Source of the DNA: Rhodamnia argentea
Lineage: Eukaryota; Streptophyta; Magnoliopsida; Myrtales; Myrtaceae
DNA: 64,000 nt
NCBI RefSeq assembly: GCF_020921035.1
Contig: NC_063157.1
Location: forward strand, 4,216,001 to 4,280,000
Direction: 5' to 3'
The notes beneath the pieces were generated by a model. It had not been told where the DNA came from. It saw nothing but the letters and a program-made list of their open reading frames with translations, and ran no database searches. Position 1 is the first letter of the stretch, and every line of letters begins with the position of its first letter. The translations under genes were made by a program, and so were the position numbers. Positions 12,013-23,904 of the stretch are shown one piece after another.

Positions 12013-13061
12013 TGGAGCAATGCTAAAAGTGCCACAATGGATTCACCATAATACTCTTGTCTTTAAAAGTAATAATCGAATCTTGCAAAAAAAAAAAACA
12101 ATACCCGAATCTTAATTGTGCATAATTTTTCGCGCATCTTCAAATTGACGAAATTTTTGCATCTATGAAAAAATTGATTTTTGACTATTCAAAATAAGAT
12201 TCTATTGAAGACAATTTAATGGATTCAATGGTTTTGGTAAATAAAGTTAAGAAACACACAATAAAATGGTAGATATTTTCATATTTTAAATGAATTGTTG
12301 ACTCACTAGAAAAAATTCTGAAGTCTACGCATGAGAGATAATGCCCATAGGGAAATGACATTAGGAGTCGCTCATTTGCAAGAGATGGGTATCATTCGTG
12401 GATATTACGCCTAAGAATGTTATGACTACCATCGACTATATTGACCGATATGGAAATTAGGAAATGTCTCCAAGGAGGGGAATGTGCTTTGGAAGATTCT
12501 ACTTACGGTAAGTTTGATCTTCTACGCTGGTAAACATGATAACTTTATGTAGGAAGAAGTATTCTCGTTTGAGAGTTTTTGTTGACACCCGAAACCTCAG
12601 CACAGCGAGGCACAAGGAGATGTTTCATCCTTGGAACAACCAACATAAGAAGGAGATATGTTTAGTCTTGAATGCGTCTTATTTTTTGTGTTATGGCTGG
12701 AAGTCATGCATTTGGCAAACTTCATCTATCACCTGCATGTCAATTCTCGATGGCCCCCTAGTTCGTGGCACTTCCCATGTCTCCGGCGTGTCAATTCGTC
12801 AAACAACACAAGGTAGACCAAACTCTCCCTTGTGTGGATTCATAAAAACTTATGGCCGATATTTTTCCTTCCTTATAAAAATCAATTGGCATTTTCAAAA
12901 TCTCGGATCACAAGCTTTGCATTGATATAAAAATCAAGTCAACCAAAAATCAACTATAGCCAATGACACTTTTAGGCAGGCTTAGATGCGAATTACGAAC
13001 CATTATTCTAGGTATATGCTACTATGGTATTTTTTTTGTTTGTTCGAACGCTAATGTAGGT
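12013..13061 (+). pseudogene. Kinase-fragment unit B
   Basis: The catalytic-loop exon begins at about 12323 and is followed by a GTAAGTTTGATC donor near 12509. The second exon near 12640-12760 retains a decayed form of the IRE1-like DLFSLG block. It is disrupted in several places. Confidence 0.6.
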
Positions 13062-14071
13062 TGGAGTGATGCTTGGAGTGTCACAATAGATTCACCATAA
13101 TACTTTTGTTGTTAAAAATAATAATGAAACCTTGCCAAAAAAAAGAACAATACTTGAATCTTAATTGTGCATAATTTTTTCGTGCATCTTCAAATTGATG
13201 TGATTTTTACGTCTATGAAAAACTTGTTATCCGACTATTCAAAATCAGATTCTATTGAAAAACAAATTAATGGATTCAATGATTTTGGTAAATAAAACTA
13301 AAGAACACACACAAAAAAACGTACATATTTTTCCTGTTTTAAATGAATTATTGACTTACTGATTGAAAATTCTAAATCCTACGCATGAGAGATAGTGCCC
13401 ATAGGGAAATAACATTAGGAGTCGCTCATTTGCATGGATTGGGTATCGTTCATGGAGATATTAGGCCTAAGAATATGATGACTGCCATCGGCGATATGGA
13501 AATTATCAAATGCCTCCAAGGAGGGGAATGTGCCTTGAAAGACCCTATCCAAGGTAAGTTTGATCTTCTACACTGGTAATCATGACAGCTTTATCTAGGA
13601 ATAACTATTCTTGTTTAAGAGTTTTTGTTGATACTTGAATCCCCAGCATTGCGAGACGCAAGGAGATGCTTCATCCTCGGGAACAATAACACAAGAAGGA
13701 GATATGTTTAGTCTTGGGTGCGTCTTCTTTTATTGTGTCACGGCTCGAAATCACAAACTCGGCAAAGCTCATCTATCACCCGCATGTCCATTGTGGCCCT
13801 CTTTCTCGTGGCACTTCCCAAGTCTCCGTTGTGTCAATTCGTCAAACAACACAAGGTAGGCCAAACTCTCCCTCCTGTCGATTCATAAAAAATTTTGGCC
13901 GATATTTTTGCTTCATTACAAAACTCCAATGGCATTTTCAAAAACTCAAATCACAAGCTTTCGTTGATATAAAAATCGAGTTATTAAAAAATCGACTATA
14001 GTCAATGACACTTTTAGATAGGCTTAGATGCGAATTGAGAATCATTATTCTAGATATACGCTAATATAGGT
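13062..14071 (+). pseudogene. Kinase-fragment unit C, best preserved
   Basis: Exon 13385-13553 reads GVAHLHGLGIVHGDIRPKN and ends in GECALKDPIQ before a consensus donor (AAG|GTAAGT). After an intron of about 93 bp the acceptor CCCCAG at 13646 opens an exon reading GDMFSLGCVFFYCVTARNH. The catalytic loop HGDIRPKN and the DMFSLGCVFF block match plant IRE1 (HRDLKPQN; DLFSLGCVLFFC) better than receptor-like kinases. The HRD arginine is glycine and no DFG exon is visible, so an active kinase is not expected. Assignment to IRE1-like kinases is from memory and moderate. Confidence 0.65.
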
Positions 14072-15022
14072 TGAAGCAATGCTAAAAGTGTCAAATTGGA
14101 TTCAAACCTTGCAAAAAAAAAAAAAAAAAGGAGCAATACCCGAATCTTAATTGTGCATAATTTTTTTGTGCATCTTCAAATTGATGCGATTTTTGCATCT
14201 ACAAAAAACTTGTTATTCGACTATCCAAAATAAGATTCTAGTAAAAAAAATTAATGGATTCAGGTAAATAAAGCTAAAGAACACAAAAAAAAAAATGGTA
14301 GATATTTTTCTTGTTTTAAATAGATTATTGACTACTAGAAAAAATTTCTAAAGCCTACACATGAGAGACCCGTAGGAAAATGACATTAGGAGCCGCTCAT
14401 TTGCTTGATATTAGGCCTACGAATGTTATGACTACCAGCAACTAAATTGATTGATATGTGAATTATCAAATGTCTCTAAGGAGGGGAATGTGCCTTGAAA
14501 GATCCTATCTAAGGTAAGTATGATCGTCTACATAATCACGACAGCCTTATCTAGGAAGAAATTCTCATTTGAGAGTTTTATTGATACATGAAACCTCCGC
14601 ACAGCGAGGTGCAAAGAGATGCTTCATCCTTGGGAAACAACCAACATGAGATTGTGACATGTTTAGTCTTGGATGCAGTATTTTTTGTGTGCCACACCTG
14701 AAAATAACGCATTTGACGAACCTCATCTATTGCCTGCATGTCGATTCTCGATGGCGCCTTTGCTTGTGGCACTTCCCAATTCTCCCTCGTGTCAATTCGT
14801 CATACAACACAAGGTAGGCCAAACACTCCCTCGGTCGATTGGTAAAAACGTTTGGCCAATATTTTTGCTTCCTTGCAAAACTCAAATGGCATTTTCATAA
14901 GTTCATATCACGAGCTTTTCGTTGATAAAAAAATCGAGTTAACTAAAACTCAACTAATGGCACTTTTAGGCAGGCCTAGATGCGAATTGCAAACCATTAT
15001 TCCGGGTACACGCTAATATAGG
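14072..15022 (+). pseudogene. Kinase-fragment unit D
   Basis: This is the most decayed of the first five units. The catalytic-loop exon (about 14360-14513) has lost the LHGLGIVHG segment but keeps the RPTNVM-like block and the downstream GTAAGTATGATC donor. The second exon near 14640-14700 has lost the FSLG reading frame. Confidence 0.55.
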
Positions 15023-16043
15023 TTGGAGCGATGCTAAAAATGTTCGAACAGATTCAACGTAATACTTTTTTCGTTGAAAGTAATAATCAAATCTTGCAAA
15101 AAAAAATAAACAATACTCGAATCTTAATTGTGCATAATTTTTTCGTGCATCTTCAAATTGATGTGATTTTGCATCTACAAAAAGCTTGTTATTCGACTAT
15201 TCAAAATAAGATTCTATTGAAGGAAATTTAATGGATTCAATGGTTTTGGTAAATATAGCTAAAGAACACACAATAAAAAAAAAGGTAAATATTTTTCCTA
15301 TTTTAAATGAATTGTTGACTCACTAGAAAAAATTTTGAAGCTTACACATGAAAGATAGTGCCCATAAGCAAATGACACTCGGAGTCGCTCATTTGCATGG
15401 GTTGGGTATCATCCATGGAGATATTAGGCCCAAGAATGTTATGACTTTGATCGGCCAAATTGACCGATATGAGAATTATCAATTGCCTCCAAGGGGGGAA
15501 TGTGCATTAGAAGATACTACTTATGGTAAGTTTAATCTTCTATGCCGGTAAACATGATAGCTTTATGTAGGAAGAAGTATTCTCGTTTGAGAGTTTTTGT
15601 TGATACCTGAAACCTCCGCATGGAGAGGCGCAAGGAGATGTTTCATCCTTGGATGTTCCAACACAAGAAGGAAATATGTCTAGCCTTAGGTGAGTCTTCT
15701 TTTTTCGTGTCACGGCTGGAAATCACGCAATTGACAAATGCCATCAATTTGCCTGCATGATAATTCTCGGTGGCCCCTTGCTCGTTACACTTCCCAAGTC
15801 TCCTTCATTTCTATTCGTCAAACAACACTAGGTAGGCCAAACTCTCCCTCGTGTCGATTCGTACAAACTTTTGGCTCATAGTTTTGCTTCTTTGTAAAAC
15901 TCAAATGGCATTTTTAAAAATTCCGATCACGAGTTTTCCGTTGATATAAAAATTGAGTTAACCAAAAATCAACTATAGTCAATGGCACTTTTAAGTGGGC
16001 TTAGATGCGAATTGCGAATCATGATTATAAATATGTTAATAGG
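15023..16043 (+). pseudogene. Kinase-fragment unit E
   Basis: The catalytic-loop exon (15348-15525) is open and reads GVAHLHGLGIIHGDIRPKN, ending in GECALEDTTYG before GTAAGTTTAATC. The second exon (about 15655-15730) is decayed. Together with unit C this exon is intact enough to infer the ancestral sequence family. Confidence 0.6.
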
Positions 16044-17343
16044 TTGGAGCAATGCTAAAAGTGTCATAATGGATTCACAGTAATACTTTTGTTGTTAAAA
16101 GTAATAATCAAACTTTGCCAAGAAAAAAACAAGACCCAAATCTTAATTGTGCATAATTTTTTCCGTGCATCTTCAAATTGATGCAATCATCTACAGTCAA
16201 TTTATTATTTGACTATTCAAAATAAGATTCAGTTGAAGGAAACTTTAATTGATTCAATGGTTTTGGTAAATAAAGCCATTTTCAATCATTTCTTAGCTAG
16301 CTAGAAGAACTCCTTCAACTCTAGGAAAGCGTGAGAGATGGTATCGTCTTTATGTGCAAATCTAGTGTTTTGATGAAAGAGTGGGAAAACATCACGTAGT
16401 GTATTTCCATGTCGAATGTGAATTTCGACTAAAAAATGTCAAATGTGAACATATGACCTAGGAAAAAATCAAACTTTTCAAAATGAGACTGCAGATTAAG
16501 AGAAGTCGGATTTCATGTAATTGAAATGAAAAGAAGTTCGGAGGAATTCAAATGTGCAAAGAAATGGAAATAAAATGAAAGGAGCGGGTTCGTGTGCGTA
16601 TCATCTTTCGCCGCCATCCAATGGATACTTCAAACAGATGCATGTTCATCAGAAGATCCTACAAGCCGTTCCACAACTTGGTCCACATAGGAACCACGTC
16701 ATTCAACAAGAAGTAGCCTCCTTGTGCAGTAGGAATTAAGATGAATGTTTGAGGGCGGATAACATAAGTAATGTACATTAGCATGCTAGACAGAGCACAC
16801 AAAACTATGAACCGATCTAGTCGGTGAAGTTTTCTTCTCTGTGGAGAAGTGGCCTCCATTTTTTTTTTTTTTTTGGTTTCCCTGCAAAACTTGAATGACA
16901 TTTTCAAAAGTTAGGATTACGAGCTTTTCGTTGATGAAGAAATCGGGTTAACAACAAATCAATTTACTCGAATGAGACTTTTAGGCGGGCTTAGATACTA
17001 ACCTTAGACCAAGATTCGAGGTACGCTATATAAGTTGGACCGATGCTGAACAATGGATTCATGGTAATATTTTTGTATTTAAAATTAAGAATTAAATCTT
17101 ACACCCTTGCAATGTTCAACTGACTCGATTTTTTCATCTACGGGAAGCTTATTATTTGAAGTTTTTAAAATAAGATGCTATTGGAGAAAATTAAATTTAT
17201 TCAATGGTTTTAGGAAATAAACCTAAACAATACAAATGCAAAAAAAGTACATACTTTTCTTGTTTTATTTTTGACTCGTTACAAGAACTCCTACATCTTA
17301 GCAATGCCTTAGATATAGTACCCATATTCATGGGTAAATATAG
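16044..17343 (+). pseudogene. Terminal kinase-array units F and G, rearranged
   Basis: Unit F keeps the spacer landmarks up to about 16280 but the kinase exons are replaced by unrelated sequence. That insert contains a minus-strand open frame at 16659-16907 with a hydrophobic segment and no recognised family. The GAGCTTTTCGTTGATGAAG landmark returns at 16920, and unit G (from 17034) is cut at 17343 by a MITE. Confidence 0.5.
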
Positions 17344-17644
17344 GGGAAAAGTACACTAAAATTGTCATAACTTGTGTACGGTATTCACTTGAGTGCCATA
17401 ACTTTCAAAACGTTCACTTAAGTGCCATAACTTTCAAAAATCATTCACTTGAGTGCTACAGTAACTTTTCCGACGTGCCGCGTCAGCTTTCCGACCGCCA
17501 CGTCGGCTTTTCCGGTTGTCACGTCAACATGGCATTCAAGTAAACTATTTTTAAAAGTTATGGCACTTAAGTGAACGTTTTGAAAGTTATGGCACTCAAG
17601 TAAACGCCGTACAAAAGTTATGGCACTTCTAGTGTACTTTTCCC
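17344..17644. mobile_element. Mutator-type MITE with perfect 10-bp target duplication
   Basis: The 301-bp element starts GGGAAAAGTACACTA and ends TAGTGTACTTTTCCC. The two ends form long imperfect inverted repeats built on the phrase AGTGCCATAACTTT. It is flanked on both sides by GTAAATATAG (17334-17343 and 17645-17654). A 9-11 bp duplication with long inverted repeats is the signature of Mutator-like elements. The centre is a GC-rich stretch with repeated CGTCGGC and CGTCA blocks. No transposase is present. Confidence 0.92.
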
Positions 17645-17654
17645 GTAAATATAG

Positions 17655-19640
17655 TGTTTTGTTTAAATAATGGAAAGGCATCATGTAATGCATTTGATGA
17701 CCCTGCAAAAAAGTAATTTCGCATCACTACCATTTTCATTGGGCGATTTGTGAACTTGACTAATTTCCATTTCCTTGTATTCTCAATTCTTATGTGTATC
17801 AAAGGTAGCCTGAATCTTGTTGAACTTGGGTCAAATATCTGTCCGACTGGTGTGGCTATACTTGATGAGCAAAAATTGTGTCTATCCCATTCATTTCTTT
17901 TGGCAATTGACAATAGAGGCTGGAAAAAAGATAGACCACGCCATAGCCTAAATGCGTCCGAAAACCGCGATATTTCAATGGAAGATGACCATTGGACGGA
18001 AGCCTGGTTATTAAGGCTATAAGTGCGTTACCCACCCACGAACATATAAATTCCAATCTTTCCTAGCACAATATTAAGAGAAGATCTTCTATATATACAC
18101 CGAAGAGTATTTTGTTTGAAGATTCTTAGGGTTTAGCATATGGCACTAACTATGAAATAAGAATGCTAGGGACCAAATGATTAGGTTGTTAATTTGGATG
18201 CTTGGAGTAGATAATTACTTGCTTCTTGTCATAGTCAAACAACTCCTTCATCTCGGAGTCAATGAATTGTGAAGCGCGTAAAAGTTTTCAGACATTTTGG
18301 TTACTTTCTCATCGAGCTAATACAATATTAATTATTAGAGAGACTACAACAATGGCATATTTGTGATGCTTATGAATTCAGAAAGTCGGTCTACCTTAGT
18401 GTTGTTCGTGTAATTGCTTTCTTTGAGCATGTTGGGCTATACTTCACTTTTTATATATTTATAAAGTTTTTTTTTTCAAGTTCAGACACAATGCTGTCCT
18501 TTCTTTGTCAGATCTAGGCTAGAGAATTAGAAAATAAAAAGGATCCAATTCGATTCTTTGAATGAATTTGACAGCAACGGGCCACCACTTTTTTTTTTTT
18601 TTTTATTGCAATTGGGACGACAAAATAGAACCTATGTTTAGGCTAACATAGTCAAATATCACTATACCAATAGTTCTGTCATAGATTTATTACGAGCCAT
18701 GCGAAATAAGACCCACAGCATTTATCTTCCAGAACAAATTAAGGTACTCTTCTCAGTGGAATTCTAATGATTTTTGAGTTGAATGCATACAAGGCTTAGT
18801 CAGTCACCTTGTATAGCTCGAATTGCGTGAACTCGTGGGTCATATCTTATTTAATTGATGGCTCTAGCAGAAGCTCCTCGGACCATTTCCTTTGGGTCTC
18901 TACAATTACTTCGATGCACGATTTGCGACTCTTGATAGACTTGTAAGGAGTGGCATCCAAAGAAGATGAATGTTTTGAGCAGTACTTCGGAAGAGATGCG
19001 CAATCTAAATTATTTCCTAGATTGAATGGGATAACTTTCACTTAGGAAAGTTTTATTGCATTAACCAATAATTACCAATTTTAATATATACCAGAATATC
19101 GGGTGCAAGCATATCAATATAGTATAGATTGCATCATGTCTCTTTGTCAAGTCATTGATTCATCATATATCATTTGTATCACGCCATCCATTTATGCTAG
19201 GTCATCATACGTGCGTGCCACATCGTTGCCATGTCATACTTGCATGCCATTTAGTTAGATCGCATGTCTAGGTTTATTAAATTGGAATTGCATGTCATTC
19301 TAGATTAAAGTTCATTTTTGCATGTCATTTTAATAAATGTATTTCATGCTGTGTTCTAATAGTTAGCATATTTCATGTCATTGCATTTAGATTAAGTTCA
19401 TGCATTGCATATAACATAGATTTCATTTAAATAAAAGGACTAATCAAGTTGTTAGTTAGGTTACAGAATGCATGTTAGCCTATATTTAGCAATTTAAACA
19501 AATGATTTGCAATTGATAGGGAATTTTTTATCAAGTTATGTAGTGCTTTGTTTTATTAAGTGTTAATCAATGTTTGGGCAACCGCATGATCATATAACAT
19601 GTTAGTATTTACGTTAAAATTAGGCCAAGTCGCCTCACAA
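17655..19640. other. Spacer without recognisable gene
   Basis: The sequence is AT-rich. Short open frames at 17750-18022 (plus) and 18847-19041 (minus) match no family I know. The stretch 19080-19640 is rich in CATGTCAT and GCATGCCA-like words, suggesting decayed repeat DNA. Confidence 0.3.
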
Positions 19641-19960
19641 AATATTTTTTTAAAATAAAAAGAAAAGGTACCGAAAGGGCATTAGAAATTTCTAGCGTAA
19701 TCCCCATGTTCTTGATCTCTGTTAATTGAAGTAAAGTAATCTCCCGTGATTTACATAGGTGTCTAATCAATCTACAAAAAATGATTAGTGGTGACTCATA
19801 AATAAAATGAATTTGGCATGATAATTAACCCGAAGTTGCAATGAGCAAAGCTTGGGAAAGCCCGAGCCGAGTCTTCGGACTTAGCAATCCCTCAATTTTC
19901 GATTTCCGGAAGTTTGCAACAACACCAGCACCAAAATCCGAGTCCCATATAAAGAAGCAA
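19640..19960 (+). mobile_element. Probable LTR retrotransposon remnant (fossil)
   Basis: ACCGAAAGGGCATTAGAAAT, then AGGTGTCTAATCAATCT and TTAGTGGTGACTC, resemble the LTR end and leader of plant Ty3/gypsy elements as I remember them. No matching second end or coding domain is visible, so limits are unclear. It is a broken, old fragment. Confidence 0.3.
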
Positions 19961-21600
19961 ATGGTTCAAATCATATCACAACAATACGCTCAAACCATAA
20001 GACCCACTCGATAAAATCCTTAATAAGCATATCGACCTTAAAAGTCACCGACGAAATCATTGATGGAATGTCTGAAGATCTCGTCGACTGTGGCTTTTTC
20101 AATGGGCAGAGTTTAAGTGGAAATTATAACACGTGGCGAACATCGATCGACTCTAGACATGGAAGGAAGTTGAAGTCTTGAGTCCAGGAGAATCCATCGA
20201 TTGAGGGACAAACATGGGGAATCGAATTCTTCTTAAGGAAGTTCAGGATGTATACCGGACCATCCATTAAAGATAGAAGGGAAGTCATAGGCAGAGGCAA
20301 ACGCAGAGGAAGCTCAACATCATCTAGAACACATAGACAAATCTCTACAGACAATTCAACCACTTTGAACAATAATCGTACAACAGCAAAGAGGGAGTTC
20401 ATCTGGTTTTGAAGAAGATAATTCCTATTAGATCTTCACTTAGGTTTTGAATCTCAAATCGGCTTAGATTATATTTCCTAAGTTTGGCATTTGTATTTGA
20501 GTATAAAAGCCCTTAAGTTGAGTGTTGTAAGCTTTTTTACCTCCCTTTCGTACTTCAAATTCTCAGTAAAAGTTCCTTGCCATTTCATTTTCAGTTTTCC
20601 AATTTTGCTTGTGCAATGTCTTATTAATTCACATTTTGAAAAGTTTTTGAGATTTCAAGGTATATTAGAATCTTATCTATCTTTAATTTGAAGTCTCATT
20701 TGATATTTTAATTGGTCATCAATCGATTTCCATCGGCTTTAACAATAGAGATCACTGCACTTCCAGCGGCTAGAGAAAAAAGAAAGAAAAAACAAGTAAC
20801 TCAAACTTATAACCATCATTGAACACACCTTCTTACAGTAAAAGAAAAGAGAGGCACAAAAGAACAAGCAGAAGGATTACTCAAACTTCTATGAAAAAGA
20901 AGCCAAAAATTCCGGAACCGAAATGGCTCCGTTTCTTCTGCACGTTTTCGCCATTTTTCCTTTCTCGTGCATGCCAATTAAGAGATACTTCAACCACAAC
21001 CGCAATCGGTAACTGCTTATTACATTGATCATGGTATGAAAATGAGGGAAAATTACGCGATATTACCCGACACTTCCCCTTGACAGCGAAACCGTCTCAC
21101 TTTCAAGTGAGCAACTTTCTGCAACTTTTCTGTGTCCTATATCCGCAATGTATCGGTCAATGGGTCCAGGAGGCACAGGCTATGATGGCGACTGAGTCGC
21201 CCATGTGTTGTTCTCTACATTTTTCAGATGATTTTTGCTTTGCCGTGCGTGCTCATGAGAGATGCTTCAAACCATCACCCCATCTGCATCTGCTTGTGAT
21301 GTTGATCATGGTATAGAATTGAGTACGACTACATGATATTTCCCCTACCCATCTGCGCTATATCTTTCCAGGTTCGAGTGAGCAATTTTCTGCATTAGTA
21401 TTCTCTGCTTGTATGAGTTTTCTGTCTGATAAGTGATAACCCCCAATTTGTTTCAGTCAATTTGGAGTAAATAAGGTACTAATGTTCAGAGCATACCAAG
21501 GCATAAAGAAATACAGCAAAGCCAACAGAATATGGATTCTCAATGCCTTACAAAACAATTACAACTTCACTTTTCATTCATACTCAAAACCGAATAACAA
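19961..21600. other. Spacer with an imperfect duplication
   Basis: No gene is recognised. Segments at about 20965-21135 and 21245-21410 share CATGGTAT, TGAGCAAYTTTCTGCA and related words in the same order, so they look like an old direct duplication of about 280 bp. Confidence 0.35.
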
Positions 21601-21639
21601 ACCCAATTCAGCTCGAAATCAAGACGGTTCCAGACCGAA

Positions 21640-22797
21640 CTAGAACACTGGCCACATGTTTTTCGGATCCAGAGGGCATGGGCTCGGGGTGATCCAAGCC
21701 GGGGGTGGCCACAGGATCCTCAAGTAATCCGGTGAGAAGGCCGCCCTCTTGATGCTATGGTCCTCCATGCAAAAGACATGGACTTTAGCACCATAAAAAT
21801 CATTCAACTCAGTGAAGTAAATGCAGTTCCCAACGCACCCACCAAACTCTTGCACAGACACAGAGAAGCAACTGTGATCACCCAGAAACAGGGCCACACC
21901 ATCAAGCGTCCTCACTTCATCCCATTTGCCCCATTCTTGATCCAACCTATACACTCTAAATCCAACGGCCTCCAAGCCGACCTCCCGGTTGTTCCAGAAC
22001 CTTGTCACACCGCCCACGTCAAGGTACCGGTCAACCACATAGAGGTCGCCACCCAACTCCACCAGGTGCTTCCTGTCGCCACCGCCACACATGGGCGGCG
22101 AGAACTGCACGACTTGGAAAGACGGGTCGATCCACGAGACGGTCCCAAGCCTATCCACAGCATAGAACTGCCCTTTGTAGACCATGACATCGTCAAAATG
22201 ACAACCTCGGCCTTCAATCACACTCCATCCCTCATCCCCGTACCTCCAATACCCCAATTTCCCTCCCTCAAGAATCCCAACTACCGCACACTCCCCTGCA
22301 TCGGCCCACGCCGAATCAGGGAACAGAGCTACCTTCGCGACACAGCGCAAATTGACCCCCTCATCGACCTCGACAGCGTACTCTTTACCAATCTCGGTGA
22401 CCCTGAAGTCCAAAGTGTTCAACACGTTAGGAAAAGCACCAGGCTTGTACTTGATGGGCTGCTTCGAGAGCGGACTCAGGAGGCGGAGCCGACGGCCCGG
22501 CTCTCCGGATTCTTCCAGCTTGACGAGCCAGCCAACCGCTGGGCCGGACTCCTCCGGCGGTTGGAGGCGGTAGAGCGTGGATTGAGTGACGAAGGCGTGC
22601 TTTTGGCTCGGTAGGAGGGGGAGTTTCAGGGGAAACAGAGGAGGGTTGTTGTCACGATGGGGAAGTGGAGGGATCAGAGAACGCCAAGAAGAGCAGACGC
22701 TGCGGAATCGGCGGACGTCGGTGAGAGCGTCGAGCCTTTTCGCGATCATCCACCAGAGCTCCTTGGGGAGATCGGACCATGGGATTGTGTTCTCCAT
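21640..22797 (-). CDS. F-box protein, SKIP23-like, with DUF295 domain
   Basis: A single-exon gene of 385 codons starting at the ATG at 22797 (MENTIPWSDLPKELW). The upstream in-frame extension lacks an ATG. An F-box occupies residues 5-50 (DLPKELWWMIAKRLD, FRSVCSSWRSLIPP), and DUF295, a beta-propeller-like domain, fills the C-terminal half (LVELGGDLYVVDRYLD; LRILWPPPAWITP). SKIP23-type proteins bind SKP1/ASK through the F-box and serve as substrate receptors of SCF ubiquitin ligases; the target is unknown. The gene is intact, with no introns, as usual for this family. It is clearly paralogous to the gene at 36186-37328, sharing VCSSWRSLIPP, LGDH/YSxFSV and GNCIYFT. Confidence 0.9.
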   Translation of the reverse strand: MENTIPWSDLPKELWWMIAKRLDALTDVRRFRSVCSSWRSLIPPLPHRDNNPPLFPLKLPLLPSQKHAFVTQSTLYRLQPPEESGPAVGWLVKLEESGEPGRRLRLLSPLSKQPIKYKPGAFPNVLNTLDFRVTEIGKEYAVEVDEGVNLRCVAKVALFPDSAWADAGECAVVGILEGGKLGYWRYGDEGWSVIEGRGCHFDDVMVYKGQFYAVDRLGTVSWIDPSFQVVQFSPPMCGGGDRKHLVELGGDLYVVDRYLDVGGVTRFWNNREVGLEAVGFRVYRLDQEWGKWDEVRTLDGVALFLGDHSCFSVSVQEFGGCVGNCIYFTELNDFYGAKVHVFCMEDHSIKRAAFSPDYLRILWPPPAWITPSPCPLDPKNMWPVF

Positions 22798-22829
22798 CTT
22801 GCAGGGAGAGTCAAGGACCAAGAACAGCG

Positions 22830-23900
22830 GAGTCGCAGATGAGCAGTCCTGACTCCTGACTGGCGGCTTTACTTTTTTTTTTTGGGCTTTCTATTTTATT
22901 ATATGAGGACTAATGATGGACTTTCCTTTGTTAGTCGTTTCGTTTATATGGCACCCCAAAAAAAAAAAATAGTTGACTTTGACCAGATTGGAAGTTCGAA
23001 ACCCCCGAGCAGAACCAATTGAAGGCTCTCTCCTCTCTGGGCAGGCCCCTCGGGCCCTCAACCATCTCCATCACCAAAGGACCCGTCGATGCTTGCCTCG
23101 CCATGGGCGGCCGGCGCAGCCCCGCGTCCTTCTGAGCACCACTATGTCGTCGGCAACCCAGAACCCGCCCTCCGAGCGAGGACGACACCCAACAGGCCCC
23201 CCCGGCGCTCGTGACCACCCTTGCCCCTATCTCTCCCTTCCACGTCCTCCCTGCCGCGACAACTCCTCCGCCAGGGTTGATGGTAGCCTTCGGCCTCGAA
23301 ACAGGAGAAGAAAATCAATATATGTATTATGTGGCTTGCCCTATTATTCATTTTTCCCAACTCTAAATTAATTTCTTGGCTTTTTTAACATCTCCGACTA
23401 GTTTTGAGATGATGGGGATATCACCGTTCGAAATACAACGAGAAATTATTTGCCGACTTTTTGGTATTTTGACAATGGAAAATCGATCGATCTATGAAAA
23501 TTGTTTTTTTCTTTTACCGAATACAACAAGCTTATGACGTCAATCTTTTAATAAGAAAGAAATCACATTTTCTAAACAATGTAAACTAAATTTTTTACTT
23601 GAACACGATTTTTAAAAAAAGAAAGATATTTTTCGTGATCATGAAATTTTCAGTTAAATAAATGTAGTGTCGAATGGAATGAAGGTAAAATTACTTTTGT
23701 GATCATAAGAAGATATGGTCAACGGAAATGCCATCACTGCTTTCTTCCTTTTTCTTCTAAAGGACGTCACTTTGGTAGCCGCGAGCGTGAAGCTCATCAT
23801 AGTCCAAACTTGATCACCAATCACCGAGTCTCTGTAATTTAGGTGGAAGTCTCCTCGGACTTTTTTGTCCCAAAGCTTATCCCGTCTTGGTCTTTTACTC
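22830..23900. other. Spacer with a GC-rich block
   Basis: A GC-rich segment at about 22990-23330 is open on both strands without a recognisable product. It resembles the GC-rich cores of foldback elements elsewhere in the window. The rest is AT-rich. Confidence 0.3.
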
Positions 23901-23904
23901 TTTA

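Larger units (their letters stand above)
9740..17343 (+). repeat. Tandem array of about 1-kb units with kinase exons
   Basis: The landmark GGTTGGAGCGATGCTAAAAG, or a close variant, recurs at about 11110, 12013, 13062, 14072, 15023, 16044 and 17034 (spacings 903, 1049, 1010, 951, 1021, 990). Within each period other landmarks recur in the same order: TTGTGCATAATTTTT, a kinase catalytic-loop exon, a TTTAGTCTTGGGTGCGTC exon, and GATCACGAGCTTTTCGTTGA. A stray copy of the last lies at about 9748. The introns are duplicated along with the exons, so the copies arose by genomic tandem duplication, not by retroposition. Units differ by many substitutions and indels, indicating an old array. Confidence 0.88.

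Noticed and set aside
21757-22614. 285-codon plus-strand open frame
   Set aside because: It is the antisense shadow of the intact F-box/DUF295 gene on the minus strand; no domain is visible in its own frame.
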